Assembly: GCA_021613375.1 (NCBI GenBank)
Contig: CM038726.1
Span: 5,276,377-5,340,376, forward strand
DNA from: Megaleporinus macrocephalus
Lineage: Eukaryota; Chordata; Actinopteri; Characiformes; Anostomidae
DNA length: 64,000 bases
Reading direction: 5' to 3'
Positions within the stretch are counted from its first letter, which is position 1; each line of letters opens with the position of its first letter. Positions 46,336 to 59,869 of the stretch are shown here, one piece after another. Below the pieces are notes generated by a model. The model saw only the letters and a list, made by a program, of their open reading frames with translations. It was not told the DNA's origin and did no database searches. The position numbers were made by a program, and so were the translations under genes.

Positions 46336-46851
46336 ATTTCTGTCCACTGACTCTGGATCCCAACACAGTACATCATCTCCTCCGTCTGTCTGAGAAGAAC
46401 ACAGTGGTGACATGGAGAGGTATAGACCAGCGTTACTCTGATCATCCAGAGAGATTTAACTGCTACTCTCAGGTTTTGAGTAAGGAGAGTGTGAGTGGAC
46501 GCTGTTACTGGGAGGTTGAGAGGAGCAGTGAGGGAGGAACTGTGTTCATATCAGTCTCATATAAAGGGATCAGCAGGAAAGTAGGAGGTGAAGATTGTTT
46601 GTTTGGATACAACAGTCAGTCCTGGAGTCTGGAATGTTCTCCCTCTCTCTGTCTCTCTCAGGCTGAGATCTCAGGACCTTCATCCTCCAGAATAGGAGTG
46701 TATGTGGATCACAGTGCAGGAACTCTTCTACAGCGTCTCTGACACAATGACCCTCCTACACACAGTCCACACCACATTCACTCAGCCGCTCTACGCTGGG
46801 TTCAGTGTTTATGGTTCTGGATCATCTGTGAGATTATGTGATAAAGAGTGA
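46336..46851 (+). pseudogene. Plus-strand PRY-SPRY exon (unit C)
   Basis: Reads from FCPLTLDPNT through SGRCYWEVE and SSSRIGVYVDHSAGTL; then the loss of TGTCC before TTCTACAGC shifts the frame to a stop at 46,740-46,742. A second loss removes the FLHNNIQT stretch. Both losses are shared with unit B. The intron in front lacks its pyrimidine tract. Confidence 0.85.
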
Positions 46852-46938
46852 TTTATATATTGAATATGATGATTATCTTATAGACACATTCAGATTATTA
46901 CTGACACTGTTTACATAGTGAACCAGGTTAGTTTTTGA

Positions 46939-47366
46939 TACAGGGTGAGTCAGGATACCCTTTTATTTCAGAAATGAAAGGGGAAATGATGTATCTGAAT
47001 ACCCCAGCAAGTATTGGGTAAGAGGACCTATCTTATAGGCTATGAATCAAATATGGCCGCCATCTTGAAAGCCGCCATATTGTAAGTTTTTGATCAAAGA
47101 AGACCAGAAATTGATTGACAGAAAGTTACCACATCAATCTCATTGAACAACATGTTCAGTGTGCTGTCCCTGGTGACAAACACAGATCTGAAGGCACAGT
47201 TCAACACGAGGGACAGCGCACTGAACATGTTGATCGTGGTGGTTGATCTTACATAGCCTAAAAGATAGACCCCCTCACCTATTACTTGTAGGGGTATTCA
47301 GATATGTCTTTTTCCCTTTCATTTCTGAAATAAAAGAGTGTAATGAGATATTTAACTCACCCTGTA
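46939..47366. mobile_element. Palindromic TACAGGGTGAG MITE (unit C)
   Basis: Third copy of the element at 13,958-14,396, about 10 bases shorter. Confidence 0.75.
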
Positions 47367-47538
47367 GATTAATAAAATCTTTAGTAAATTATAAAATCAT
47401 GGATAAATAAACTTCTGTACACTACCATAACACTACTATTCAAAAGTGTGTATAAAACAAACTACTTAAACACTTTTCAGAATCTTAACTACATTTAAAT
47501 TTCAGTGCAAAAAATAAATAAATAAATAATAGAGTTTA

Positions 47539-48113
47539 TACAGGATCTCACAAAAGTGAGTACACCCCTCACATTTCTGCAAATATTTTCTTATATCGTT
47601 TCATGGGAAACACTGTAGGATATAACTTGTAGTAGTCGTTGTATAGCTTGTATAGCAGTATAGATTTACTGCCTTCTGAAAATAAGTCACAGCTATTCAT
47701 GTCTAAATAGCTACAACACAAGTAAGTACACCTCCCAGTGAAAATGTCCAAATTGTACCCATAGTGTTAATATTTTGTGTGACCACCATAATTACTTAGC
47801 ACTACATTAACCCTCTTGGGCATGGAGTTCACCAGAGCTGCACAGGTTGCTACTGGAATCCTCTCTGCTTTATGCAGTGAATAATCTAGGCACAGAGAGG
47901 CTGACCTCCCACTTCTGCAACCTCTGCAGCAATGCTGGCAGCTCTCATGTGTCCCTTTCTTGAAGCTCTGGATACGACTCTGAACATGTGAACTCATCTT
48001 CTTTGGTTGACCCTGTTGAAGCCTGTTCTGAGTGGTACCCGTCCCATCACCAAGAAGCTGTTGATGAATGTGTATATATTGGTGTGTGAAATAAACTCCA
48101 CCTGTCTGAAATA
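47539..48113 (-). mobile_element. Deleted Tc1 element (unit C)
   Basis: Same truncated derivative as in units A and B; the transposase C-terminus again reads IPVATCAALVNSMPKR. Confidence 0.75.
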
Positions 48114-49128
48114 ATTGATCTGATCTGATTAATTAGCTTAACATACTAGAAGTACTTGAAGTTTATTATCATTTATAGAGTTTAGTACCAGAAGGTTTGT
48201 GAATTGCTTTTATATTTTTGTAAATTAAATGTACATTTGATGTATTTCTGATTTTATTAGGATAGGATAATTAGGATAATCTTTAAATACATGACTTTCT
48301 ACAGAAAGAAAAGACTACGTATTAGTGGTTCAGTGGAAATATTTATAGCACTCTGAAGCGATCTGGTGTCTAAATATTGAACCAATTTTTTAAATAAAGC
48401 TGCATTATATATAATGTTTGCCAATATTTGTTTCTTTTTTTGCCTGATACTTGTATTTGTAACTGTATAACAGTATATTACTGTATATGTAACTACATAA
48501 CTACACTTACAATTAAACGGACTGCAGTTGTTCTACAGTATGTTGTAGAATAAAGCAGTTTCAATGAAATGTGTTGTGCAGTTTGTATAGTACATACTTA
48601 AAATACTGCAGTATCTGGATCTTGGAACTGTGTGAGTAGTAAAACTGCCGTTTACAGTGTTAACTCATAAAAGTATAAAAGGTTATTGTACTTTGTACAA
48701 CTGATGTAACAGTAAACCTTTCATACAGAGAGATTAGTTTAAAAGAACAATGTCTGCTTAAACTCCTGGTTTAAAAAGTTTCTCAGTGTCACCATAATAT
48801 CTTGTTTGAGAAATAAAACCTTATGAAAAGTGAATTAATGATTAATATGTTTATAAACCCACAAATAATGCACTATTCTGTGAAACAATTTCAGTATATT
48901 GCTTTTATTAATAAAGAAACACACACAAGGTGAAGGCCCAGTTAAATTGAATTTTGATTAGTTCAGTACTTAATTTAGATAAAAGTTTTTTCTTAAAGCA
49001 GTTTCCATGTTTTGATTTAAAACATCACATTAAAGAAATATTTTGTACTGTTTCTTCTTTTAGGAGGATTTTTATATCAGGGCTATTTTTATCTTACAGA
49101 AGCACTTTGTAGGCGCTATCTTTTGAGG
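48114..49128. other. AT-rich spacer, no gene seen (unit C end)
   Basis: Homologous to 15,467-16,577. Nothing coding was recognised. Confidence 0.5.
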
Positions 49129-49333
49129 ACCCAGCAAACACAATGTTGCTACAAGGTGGTCAAAAGGTGCTTTTTACGTTGTCTAAACAAAGTTGTCACA
49201 GCGTCACTATTGAATAAAATGGACTTTCATGTAGATATAATAGAACGTATGATGGATTCTAGGAGGCTGTGACTGCGTACTGAAAATGTTACCACTATAT
49301 TGTCACAACGTTGTCAGATAACATTATTACAAC
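49129..49333. mobile_element. Truncated ACCCAGCAAACACA MITE at the C/D junction
   Basis: Matches 16,578-16,782, then stops at 'cattattacaact' and continues directly as 'gaacaatgtacgg', which corresponds to about 2,625 in unit A. Confidence 0.7.
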
Positions 49334-49949
49334 TGAACAATGTACGGAACCAGTTTGGACCACCTACATATGGAAGGGTCTTTCACCATCTTACATATTA
49401 GAAGTGAAGACATCAAAAGTATGAAATATCACATGTGGAATTATTCAGAGACTAAACACTGTTAAACTAATCAGACTGTCTTCCAGTTTAGATCTTTTCA
49501 GAAAGTAGCCCCTTTAGCTTGATGCAGTTTTACACTTAATCATTCTCCCCAGCAGCTTCATGAGGAACCACCTGAGAAACTTTTCCAACAGGACTGAAGA
49601 ACAAACTGTTTGTATATATTTGAGACTGTTTGTATATATTCTGTAGTTCAAATTCAGTATTTGTTTTGTTCTAAAATGTAACTAATTTCATAAAATTTAG
49701 GATCATGAAAAAACCTACAGTTTAGTGTTTAAACATTTCACCAATAGTCTTTATAAACTGAATACCTTTTTCATTTGTACGGAGTTCATTTGTTGCTAAG
49801 TCTGACACTGCCTCCAGAATTAGTAAAGATTCTGATTATCAGTATATTATTAATAAGTCACATTCCATTATGTAAACAGTGTCAGTAATATATTCAGTGT
49901 CAGTAATAATGTATCTATAAGATAATTATCATATTCAATATATAAATCA

Positions 49950-52900
49950 TTATTTATCACATAATCTCACAGATGATCCAGAACCAACACAGAACCCAGC
50001 ATAGAGCGGCTGAGTGAATGTGGTCTGGACTGTGTGTAGGAGGGTCATTGTGTCAGAGACGCTGTAGAAGGTAAGAGTTCCTGCACTGTGATCCACATAC
50101 ACTCCTATTCTGGAGGATGAAGGTCCTGAGATCTCAGTCTGAATGTTGTTGTGTAGGAAACAGAGAGAGGAAGAACATTCCAGACTCCAGGACTGACTGT
50201 TGTATCCAAACAAACAATCTTCACCTCCTCCTTTCCTGCTGATTCCTTTATATGAGACTGATATGAACACAGTTCCTCCCTCACTGCTCCTCTCAACCTC
50301 CCAGTAACAGCGTCCACTCACACTCTCCTTACTCAAAACCTGAGGCCAGTTAGTAAATCTCTCTGGATGATCAGAGTACAGCTGGTCTTTACCGAAAATC
50401 ACCACTCGATTCTTCTCAGACAGACTGAGGTTATGATGTGCTGTGTTGGGATCCAGAGTCAGTGGACAGAAATCTAAAAGAAAGAAAGAAAAGAGTGGTG
50501 TAGAGTTTTAGATACTTATATGAAGAAAATACAGTGTCAGTGTTTTTAATTCTTAATCATCTCCACACTGAATATTTTACACACTGCATCACTTTCACCA
50601 CCAACACAAACATTTAAACAACACACACAATATCTGTGTCAGTGTGTGTCCGTCTGTGTGTTTGTATATGAATGTGTCAGTGTGTGTGTATGTATGTGAG
50701 TGTGTGTGTAAGTTTTTCTGTGTATCTGTGTGTATGTGTACGCTCTAAAAAATTAAACTGTCATGTACTAATTTTTTTTCTGAAACATGTTTACACTCAT
50801 TTATATATACGGTCTGAGTTGAGTAAAAGTAAGTAAAAAATAAAGTAGATACGAGCAATCATATTTAGCTCTACGGCATATAATACTGAGTAGATATAAA
50901 TAAAATCCTTAGTCAAAACTATAAAAAATAGTAGATATAATCGAAGTGCTAGGTAAAGATAACTGGTAAGTCCAGTATGAGTAGCATTAAATAATTTAGT
51001 ACATGTAGCATATTTTTTGTAGTTATCAAAATGTACTTAAATCTTTTAACTGTATTGACCTCTTCCTCAAGGAAGACTCCACATTAATTTATCTAAAGAA
51101 ATCAAGTGTAAATAAAGCAGCTGTACACACATTTATTCCATCATCAATGTACACATGACATTAAATTCAACCTGGTTTTCTTAGGAAATGGAATATGTAG
51201 AAAAGTATAGTCAGGTGAATTGAACTTAGCCATCTTAAATATGGATGAAATACACCAACAGCAATGGATCATTCAATTAATTTAAAACGCCATACAACAG
51301 CAAATAGTAAACAGAGCCCGTTTGGGATTAATGAAAATCTCAGCTTCGATTACGCAGTAATAAAACCATCACTGTAGAAATTTATAGCCTAACTTAACTA
51401 CTTCTTGTGGTAATTGTAAAACAATGTAAAACAAATGGCTAAACTAAACTAAAGCGCAACTTCTCTCAAAAGCAAAGCTGAAAAGTGACTACAGAGTTTA
51501 AAGGAGAATTCCGGTGTGAAGGTGGTGATCCTCTGAAACTCTGCACTGACCTGAGAGAGAGATCAGAAGAAGAAGAAAAATAATTACTGACAAATCTATT
51601 ATCATTTCAATCTAGCAAGAACTGAAATCTATATAACTTTGAATAGGACAGAAAACTATGACACAAGTTTTAGATCAGCTGCACCACTTTATGTTGCTCA
51701 GTGAAAATAGTTCTCAACACAGCTCAGTGACCCTGTGACCCTGGTCTCTCTCTCGTACCTAGCATACTGAGCTACATGTGTAGCTGATATTAGCGCTGGA
51801 GATTTAGTCAAAACCACGCTTCTTGCGAGGTGAGCGCTAACACCCATCTGCGGCATGAGACATGCTGGCTGCTAGCTAGTGATTTGTCAGTCGTGAGCGA
51901 GGTCTTTGAGCCGACTAAGTGAACGGTGGAAATCAGCTCCCGAGTTTAACAGGCAGAAACGGTAAACTGCTGAGCTGAACGAGTCGCTTCCTCTTAATGT
52001 GTTAATCCAACTGATCTCGTTTCAGAGCCGGAGTGTCCCATGTTCGTTTCTAGGCACAGCACTCGGCATGGGCTGTAGTCTGATGATGGCAGAGGACACC
52101 GCGCTGTTCACTGGGTAAAATACGGTGATGGGTTGAGAGTCCGTGCGGCGTTCACTCTAGCTAGCGTACCTCTCTCGCGTACAAATATCACACATTTTAT
52201 CAGCTGCATAACATTAATGCATGTTTTGCACGTTCAGGTTCTTGTATTCTCTGACTTAGATGTGTCTGAATGACAGCATAAATGACATTTGTGTGAATTT
52301 ACACCCAGTTAACCTAGCTAGCTGTACTACAAGCTGAAGCTCCAGTCAGAGTAGGACCCCACGCGACATTCAGTGCTCGCATCCGGTCATTTCAGCTCGG
52401 TTACTTCACCGCACTGAGACCCGGTGAGGCTAAAGTTTTGAAGAGTAATGGCATTTACTCTACTCTCCCACTCTTTTTTAGAGCTCTGTTCTTTTCTCCA
52501 GACAAAGAAAATCATCCATAAGTAGCCAAATTCACAATGTTTCTACCAGCAGGACCTGACAATTGTAGAAATAAATAGCTAAGCTAATGCTAGCTAACGT
52601 TACTGAAAAAGCTGGCTGCGACTGTATTCAGAAAGTTACTAACTGTAAAAGTTATGTATGCATGAAGACAGGGTCACTATTAAACAAAACCAATAATAAC
52701 TTTTGCTAGCTACCTACTTACCAAGATTTGCAGGTAGTCAAGGTGGCTCTCCTTCTCAGTACTGCTCCTCCTCAGTAGATTTCCCAAGAGGTGCTGCTGT
52801 GTTCACGTGCTTTTTGTTAATGTCATCCACGTCGTGATGTTTAACATAACTTACTCAATTCCTTAAGTTGTTATAGAAGAAAATAAAATATTGAGTGAAA

Positions 52901-53284
52901 ATAAATAATAATTGTAGTAAATAAAACGGATTGGTTTAGTTACTCCTATCTCAGATATTTTATTTGGAATTTTCCAAAAATATTAAACATATTCTAATTT
53001 GTTAGTTAACTACTAGTTGAAATAAACTTAAATATTAGATGTAAATTTAGGACAAAATTAACTGTTGGAGATTTAGGCATTTATTTTGATATGTCCAACT
53101 CAAACAATCACTTAAATGATAATCAGAGATTTTATTCATGCTGTATAGCTTTTTATTATTGTGATATTTACAAAGCCACTGAATTATTTTTTAGAGTTTA
53201 TGTGTGAGTTTGTGTGTTTTTGTGTGTATCTGTATGTGTGTATGTGTGCTTGTGTGAGTGTGTGTGTGTGTGTGTGTATGTGTA

Positions 53285-53358
<74 letters not shown>

Positions 53359-53413
53359 AGAGTGTGTATGTGTATGTGTATGTGTGTGTGTATGTATGTG
53401 TGTGTGTGTGTGT

Positions 53414-53460
<47 letters not shown>

Positions 53461-56400
53461 TTACTCATACGCTGCAGAAAATCTTCTCTGGTTTTTGGTT
53501 CTGAGGATAAAATCTGACCTGCTGCAGCTGTAAAGACACACAAACACAACAATCCAGAACATCAATAGAATAAAATAGAATAGAATAAAATAGAATAGAA
53601 TAGAATAGAACAGAATAGAGTAGAATAGAATAGAATGAGTGAATATAATAAAATAAAATGAGTGAATAGAATAGAATAAAATAGAATAGAATAGAATAAA
53701 ATAGAATATGTTAATAGTGTGAATAGAACAGAGTGAACAGAGTGAAAGTTTCTGCAGATGAACAGATAAAAGCGATGATGTTAAAGTGTATTATTTCAGT
53801 AGAAACTATAATATTTTTATTTATTATGAACTTTGGGGGGAAGATCAGTCACTGTTAGCTGGAAGATTCTGTCTTTACCGTATACCAACGTAACAAACAA
53901 ACACTCAAGTGTTCAGATTATTCAGAACAAACTACTTAAACTAGTTATTAAATGTTATTGTGTCAGTTTGTTTCTGTAAACAATAACAACTTCATATTTA
54001 AACAAACCAACAACACAAAACATGTATTTTCTTCTAATCAGTCTTATTAATGGTTTATTTTAATATACAGTTTGTAGGAGTTTCACTCTTTTACTCTTTG
54101 TGTACAAGTAAAGATTCCCATCCTTAATGTTCCACAGCAGAACAGCTCCTCTTACCGTGTGGAGGGATTTTACTGAAGTCCTGTCTGCAGAACTCCTCTA
54201 GTCGCTCTTTCAGCTCACACACTGATTTCCTCACTCCATCAAATGAGAGATGCTGATGGACAGTGATGCTGGGAGAGTCCTCAGATCCAGAAGAGACACA
54301 GAGAGACTGGAAACTCTACAGAGAGAACAAACACAATGGAGGAAGATAAAGGAGAACAAGAGAAAGCAATCAGCTCCAGTTAGACTAAAGACTAACTTGT
54401 GACTCCAGACAGGAACATTTACTGTTGTCTTAATGAACTTCTACTGAGAGAGTTTTAGAAGCTGGATGAGGAGCAGGTTCCTCTGTAGATCAGTGATTGT
54501 TACCTGGAGGAAATGGATGTGATCCTCTGTGGGTAAAAGCTGCTCCAGCTCAGTGTGTCTCCTCTTTAGATCAGCAATCTCCTGCTCCAGTTTCTCCAGG
54601 AGTTCTTCAGCTCCACTCACTTCAGCCTTCTCCTGAGCTCTGATCAGCTGTGTTACCTCAGAGCGCTTCTTCTCAATGGAGCAGATCAGTTCAGTAAAGA
54701 TCCTCTCACTGTCCTCCACTGCTGACTGAGCACAGCGCTGTTAGGACAAGCACACACAGGATGGAGGAACATTTAAGATCTTAAACTGCAGCTGCATTAA
54801 TCAGTTATTAATCTCAGGGTTTATTACAGAGTAACTACTAGAGATTATTCAGTTATTAATCTCAGGGTTTATTACAGAGTAACTACTAGAGATTATTCAG
54901 TTATTAATCTCAGGGTTTATTACAGAGTAACTACTAGAGATTATTCAGTTATTAATCTCAGGATTTATTACAGAGTAACTACTAGAGATTATTCAGTTAT
55001 TAATCTCAGGGTTTATTACAGAGTAACTACTAGAGATTATTCAGTTATTAATCTCAGGGTTTATTACAGAGTAACTACTAGAGATTATTCAGTTATTAAT
55101 ATCAGGGTTTATTACAGAGTAACTACTAGAGATTATTCAGTTATTAATCTCAGGATTTATTACAGAGTAACTACTAGAGATTATTCAGTTATTAATCTCA
55201 GGGTTTATTACAGAGTAACTACTAGAGATTATTCAGTTATTAATCTCAGGGTTTATTACAGAGTAACTACTAGAGATTATTCAGTTATTAATCTCAGGGT
55301 TTATTACAGAGTAACTACTAGAGATTATTCAGTAACTATATAACAATAATACACATTGTAAATGAGCTAATAATTTTCATAAAATAGTAAAATGTCTAAC
55401 TTTTAACATCTGATATGTGTTCTATGTTCTATTGAGGTTAAAATATGGGTCTTTTAAATTATTGCATTGTTTTTATTTACATTTATTTACATTTTACACA
55501 GTGTCCCAACTGTTTTGGGACTGGGTTTATAATTTGGCCAACAAACCAAAAGATAATTTAGTTTTACTTTTTATGGGACAAGGCAAATGTGCCTGTTAAA
55601 AATGTTTACTAGTTAAGTAATATATTTAAATATAATTAACTGAGAAAAACACATTATTAGACGTTATTAGTGTTTGAGTTTCTAAACATTTAGATCAACA
55701 TATACGTGAAGTTAATTGTCTTCTGACTAGTAACAATAAGTAATAAAAACCTCACAAAACAGAATATATGAATATGTCAAATCCAGAGGACCACCCAAGA
55801 CCTCCACCATAATTCAAATCTCATTTATTGCGGGTCTGAGTTTAGCTCTGCAGTTAGCATGATGATAACTGGTAGAGTATATAGTAGCTTCCATTACTTG
55901 TTAACTGCTTTAGCTGAAGACAGTGAACCATCATTTCGTCACTTACTGTGATTCTACATGACTTACTGTCCACATTGTGGAGGAGATCCTGTCTGAACTC
56001 TGAAACATCAAATCTCTGCTCAGTTCTCACCTTAATAGTCTTCACAGCCTGTTTCAGCTCCTGCTGCTTCTTCTGTTTCTCCTGGATTCTCTGCTGGAGT
56101 TTACTCTGTACCTCCTTCAGCTGATTCTATCAACAAACACATTTTGTGATGTTTATGAGTTTAAAGAACTAAAGAGGTGAAACATGTTCTAGTTCTGAAC
56201 AGCTTACATGCTGTCATGTGATCACTGTAGGACTGATGGGTGCTGGCTGGTCACATGATCACTGACTGGTCTGACCGAGTTCCTAAAGATTTCTAGTTCT
56301 CACCTGTTTCTCAGTTCTTTCTGTTTTAGCTGGAACTGTATCATGTCCTCTGTGTTCTTCTATAGTACAGAAATAGCAGATACAGCTTTGGTCAGTACGA

Positions 56401-56888
56401 CAGTAGATCTTGATCACTTCATCGTGCTGAGAGCAGATCTTCTCCTGTAGCTGTGAAGACGCTTCCACCAGCTTGTGTTTTTTCAAACCAGGAACTTCAG
56501 AGTGAGGTTTAAGATGAGTTTCACAAAAGGAGGCCAGACACGTCAGACAGGACTTGACGGCTTTGAGTTTTCTCCCAGAGCAGAAATCACACTCCACATC
56601 TCCAGGTCCAGCGTAACGGGGAGCAGGAGAAGCAGCTTGGAGTTCTGTCTTCTTCAGTTTCTCCACCACTTCAGCCATTACATTGTTTCTGCGTAGAACA
56701 GGTCTTGGAGTGAAATTTTCTCTGCACTGGGGGCAGCTGTAGACCCCCCTCTGATCTTCCTGATCCCAGCAGCCATCAACGCACACCATACAGAAGCTGT
56801 GTCCACAAGGAATAGTCGCTGGATCCTTCAGCAGATCCAGACAGACTGGACAGCTGAACTGGTCATGATCTACTGAGATACTGGCCAT
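49950..56888 (-). CDS. Intact finTRIM gene (RING, B-boxes, coiled coil, PRY-SPRY), unit D
   Basis: Six exons on the minus strand with GT-AG borders: 56,888-56,304; 56,126-56,031; 54,737-54,504; 54,315-54,156; 53,527-53,471; 50,473-49,950. They total 1,656 bases (551 residues plus stop) and stay in phase throughout. Exon 1 holds a complete C3HC4 RING (CPVCLDLL, CGHSFCMVC, CPQC), a B-box 1-like part and a B-box 2 (CSQHDEVIKIYC). Exons 2-4 are the coiled coil (96-, 234- and 160-base exons, the first two typical for TRIMs). Exon 5 carries GQILSSEPKTREDFLQ. Exon 6 is a full PRY-SPRY from LTLDPNTAHH to SSVRLCDK. finTRIMs are fish E3 ubiquitin ligases linked to antiviral defence. The first exon and linker exon have the exact relatives seen as wrecks in units A-C. 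Confidence 0.92.
50474..53180. other. Long intron 5 of the finTRIM gene, no gene seen
   Basis: Contains GT-rich sequence at about 50,630-50,740 and otherwise AT-rich DNA with some CpG-containing stretches near 52,000-52,450. I found no coding similarity inside. Confidence 0.5.
53200..53460. repeat. (GT)n microsatellite in finTRIM intron 5
   Basis: About 260 bases of GT repeats immediately downstream (in gene order) of the TREDFLQ exon. The remnants in units A-C have one deletion end within the matching tract. Confidence 0.95.
53563..53730. repeat. AATAG-type microsatellite (unit D)
   Basis: Longest version of the pentanucleotide tract, in intron 4 of the finTRIM gene. Confidence 0.85.
54802..55329. 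repeat. 48-bp minisatellite, 11 copies, finTRIM intron 2
   Basis: Eleven uninterrupted 48-base copies beginning 'cagttattaatctcagg' and ending 'actagagattatt', 528 bases in total. Copies are nearly identical. Copies 4 and 8 share 'caggattta' for 'cagggttta', and copy 7 has 'aatatc' for 'aatctc'. Units A-C lack this tract because their deletion removes the intron. Confidence 0.95.
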
Positions 56889-57003
56889 TTTCCTGAACTG
56901 CTAGACGGAGAGAGAGCAGCACTCTGAGATCAGGTTCATTTCTCTGAACTGAGTAGGAAAGACTTTCTGTTTTTCTGTTGATTAATCATGATCATAGGTG
57001 TCA

Positions 57004-57078
57004 TAGAGAGGAAGAGGAGGAGACAAAGGGGAGGAGGAGAAAGAAAGGAGGAGGGAAAACCAACAGAAGAAGAAAATC
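57004..57078 (+). repeat. Polypurine tract upstream of the finTRIM gene
   Basis: About 75 bases of almost pure A/G (gaggaagaggaggagac..., gaggaggagaaagaaagg) some 120 bases upstream of the finTRIM ATG on its promoter side. It includes GAAA-rich words reminiscent of interferon response elements but no clear consensus match. Confidence 0.5.
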
Positions 57079-58330
57079 ACACAAAACATACATGTGGAGT
57101 ACAATAATGGCTCAAATAGATTACATTTTCCATTATTAGTGTACAAGAGAATTTGACCGATATGATTTACAATTGATAATCACTGTCAGCGTACCATGCA
57201 GTCCATCAAACATGTACAGCTAAAACATATCCATGTAATAAAAACAATGTTGAAAAGTTAGTACCTACATTTCTTCATAAACATCTTTCAGTTCCTGGTT
57301 CGTCTCCTTCGAGTTACAGCTCAACACCATCTGAGTATGGATTCAGGATACATAGCAAAAAATAGAATATCTAAAATAATGTCTGAATGGAGCTTTTAAA
57401 AAATAGCAGGACTTTACGGTGGTGGTGTGCTGTCTTCCTTACAAAAAATAACTGCAGTTACTATGAAATGAACTGCAGTTGTACTACAGTATGTTGTAGA
57501 ATAAAGCAGTTTCAGTGAAGTGTGTTGTGCAGTTTGTACAGTACATAATTAAAATACTGCAGTATCTGGATGCCAGTGACCTGCATGAGTCAGCAGACCT
57601 GCATCATTCTTTCAGAAGTGTAGTTTTTATCTGCTTGGAACTGCATCATTAGTAAAACTGCAGTTTACAGTGTTAACTCATAACATTATAAACAGTTACT
57701 GTACAGCTGATGTTACAATAAACCTTTCATATAATTCATAACAATTAGTTTAAAAGAACAATGTTCGCTTAAAATCCTGTTTTAAAAAGTTGTGGGTCTC
57801 TACGTTCCCCAGCTTCGACAGCCTGCAACATTTTTCTTTTATTTACTTAGTTTAGGTTTTTGAGTGTGTAAGGACGTGGGCCCACTAGAGTTGAAATATT
57901 TCTAGAGGTTCATTCTTTGTACATGTGTTCAGAGCTCTTTAATGAGTGTACTATATTCATAATTGATTCATGAGGTTAACTGGTTAACCCTGATATTTGT
58001 GGAAAATCCATAAGAAAACATAGATAAAATCTAACATTTTCCACTCGTGAAACACTCAGTAAACCTCTGGTATTTTGTATCTAAGTGTATTTGAGTATTT
58101 AATTTCTCTTAAGTGTGTGTTTTATTTCTGCTTATTACTTTTATAAGGGAATAGAGGGAATGATAGATTGAATTCAGGGCCCTTATTTATGCCACATATA
58201 TTTGGGATAGGTGTTACACAGATAATAATAGCTCCAAAGTGAAGCAACCATCTAAGTGTTGCCCCAAACTGCAAGTTTCAATTCCCAAAGATCTGAAACT
58301 GGGTCCATGTTCTCTCCGTGTCCTCCTTGT
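57079..58330. other. Spacer with a piece of the array tail, no gene seen
   Basis: 57,460-57,790 matches the unit spacer at 15,890-16,210 ('gaactgcagttgt' to 'ttaaaaagtt'). The rest is unique AT-rich DNA. Confidence 0.5.
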
Positions 58331-58339
58331 GCTCCAGTT

Positions 58340-58520
58340 AGCTCCCGCTGTCCAAAAACATGCAGTCAGGTGACCTGGAGATGCTAAATTGCCCACTACG
58401 TGTGCATGTGTACGTCTGTGTATCTGCCCTGTGATGGACTGGCGGCCTGTCCAGGGTGTTTCCTGTCTTCCACCCAATGAGCAGATGGGCTCCATCCCCA
58501 CCACCCAGAAGGATAAGCAT
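58340..58520 (+). repeat. Dispersed repeat with L2-like tail
   Basis: The words 'tgccctgtgatggactggc', 'cctgtccagggtgtttcc' and 'cccagaaggataag' are those of a tail found in many vertebrate interspersed repeats. The minus-strand frame here is a by-product. Confidence 0.6.
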
Positions 58521-59860
58521 CTATTTGTTTATATTACTTGTTTATATTATGCTTTGTAGTCAAACACTTACATTTTAAAATAATTCAACTATGAATCAGT
58601 CTGGACACAAGACATTTGTACTGTTTCACGTGTTAATAAGACATCAGTGTGTTTATTTAAGAAATAAAAGGTTTAAAGGTAATAAAAATTATGAAAAGCC
58701 GCTAAAATAAATCACAGGTTCTGAAGGCATTTTGAACTAATAGTGCATCTTTACAGAAAATAACAATTTAACGTAAAATTTTTAAAAACAGACTGCAAAC
58801 TGTAACACTGCCGTGACGAGTTCACCGCCCAATGAACCTGATGTGTTAATTTGTTAAAATGAAACTAACTAATTTAAAGTGACACGTTACTCTGTGGTTA
58901 CTCTGTGGTCAGTTCAGTTCAGACACATATTAGTGGCCAGTTTAGCTTTCGGTAATTAATGTTTCCCGTTGATAAAGGTTGTAGTTCCAGAGGTTCATGG
59001 ACACAGGGAATTGTGGTAAACTGAGATGCTTGTGCTGTCGTCCTACTACTTGCATGCGGTCACTCAGGTTTGTGGACGATGGAGCAGTGGGATGCCAGTG
59101 TTTCAGGGTGCCCCCGTTGTTGTGTTACCTTCTGGTTCTCTCCTTTTAGTTATGCTGTTATAGTCAGACCTGCTGGAGCCGTTAACCACACTCTGATAAT
59201 ATTGTACATCTCCATACATCCAAACAGAACTGATTTTATCTCTTTATCTTGTCTGAATGTGACCACCCACCTGTCCTGACTGACACTGATGAAAGACTGA
59301 TGGAAGGCACGCTTGATTGTGTTAGCTACCTGCTTCATATCTCATGCCATTTAAGTTTATGGAGTTTGCTGCCAGTTGATCTGTTAGTCATGTCATGGAA
59401 TACCTTGGTGGGATCAGTTTTAACATAGTTGTTTGTAATCTAGTACAGCGTAGATGTTATCAGTGGAGTTGAAGTGAATTTGAATTAGCTTTGTGTCCAA
59501 TGCATATACCAATCAGGATCAGTAGTTAAAGCTATAGTCCCTTCATCTGAACAAAATAACCCAGGTTTACATTTTACATTATAATATAAGCAGTTGGCCA
59601 TCTGGTAGCTGGTTCCTACTTGATATTGTTCCAGTATTTTCTTCTCAGTTGTCCATTCGGTAGCTAAATGATTTTCACAAATAACCCACAAATTAACTTT
59701 AGTTCTTGATTGTTTTCTGTCCACATATATTGACCATAGTCACCTCCTAGTACCTAAAATTCTCTCTAGCTTTCACAGCTTTGCCTATTCCATCCACACT
59801 TTAATAAATAATAAATTTATGCTTGGTGTTGTTTATTGTGTTTCGTTTTGTTTGTTTGTA
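58521..59860. other. Intergenic sequence, no gene seen
   Basis: Short frames around 59,070-59,730 have no recognisable similarity or splice context. I see no RNA gene. Confidence 0.45.
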
Positions 59861-59869
59861 TGTTTGATG

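Noticed and set aside
54802..55329. Could the regular 48-base repeats be a CRISPR array?
   Set aside because: Copies are contiguous with no variable spacers, lie in a vertebrate intron, and have no cas genes.
57004..57078. Interferon response element in front of the finTRIM gene
   Set aside because: The tract is GAAA-rich, but I could not find a clean GAAANNGAAA match, so it is listed only as a polypurine tract.
58214..58504. 96-codon minus-strand frame
   Set aside because: It is read from a dispersed repeat tail; no conserved domain.
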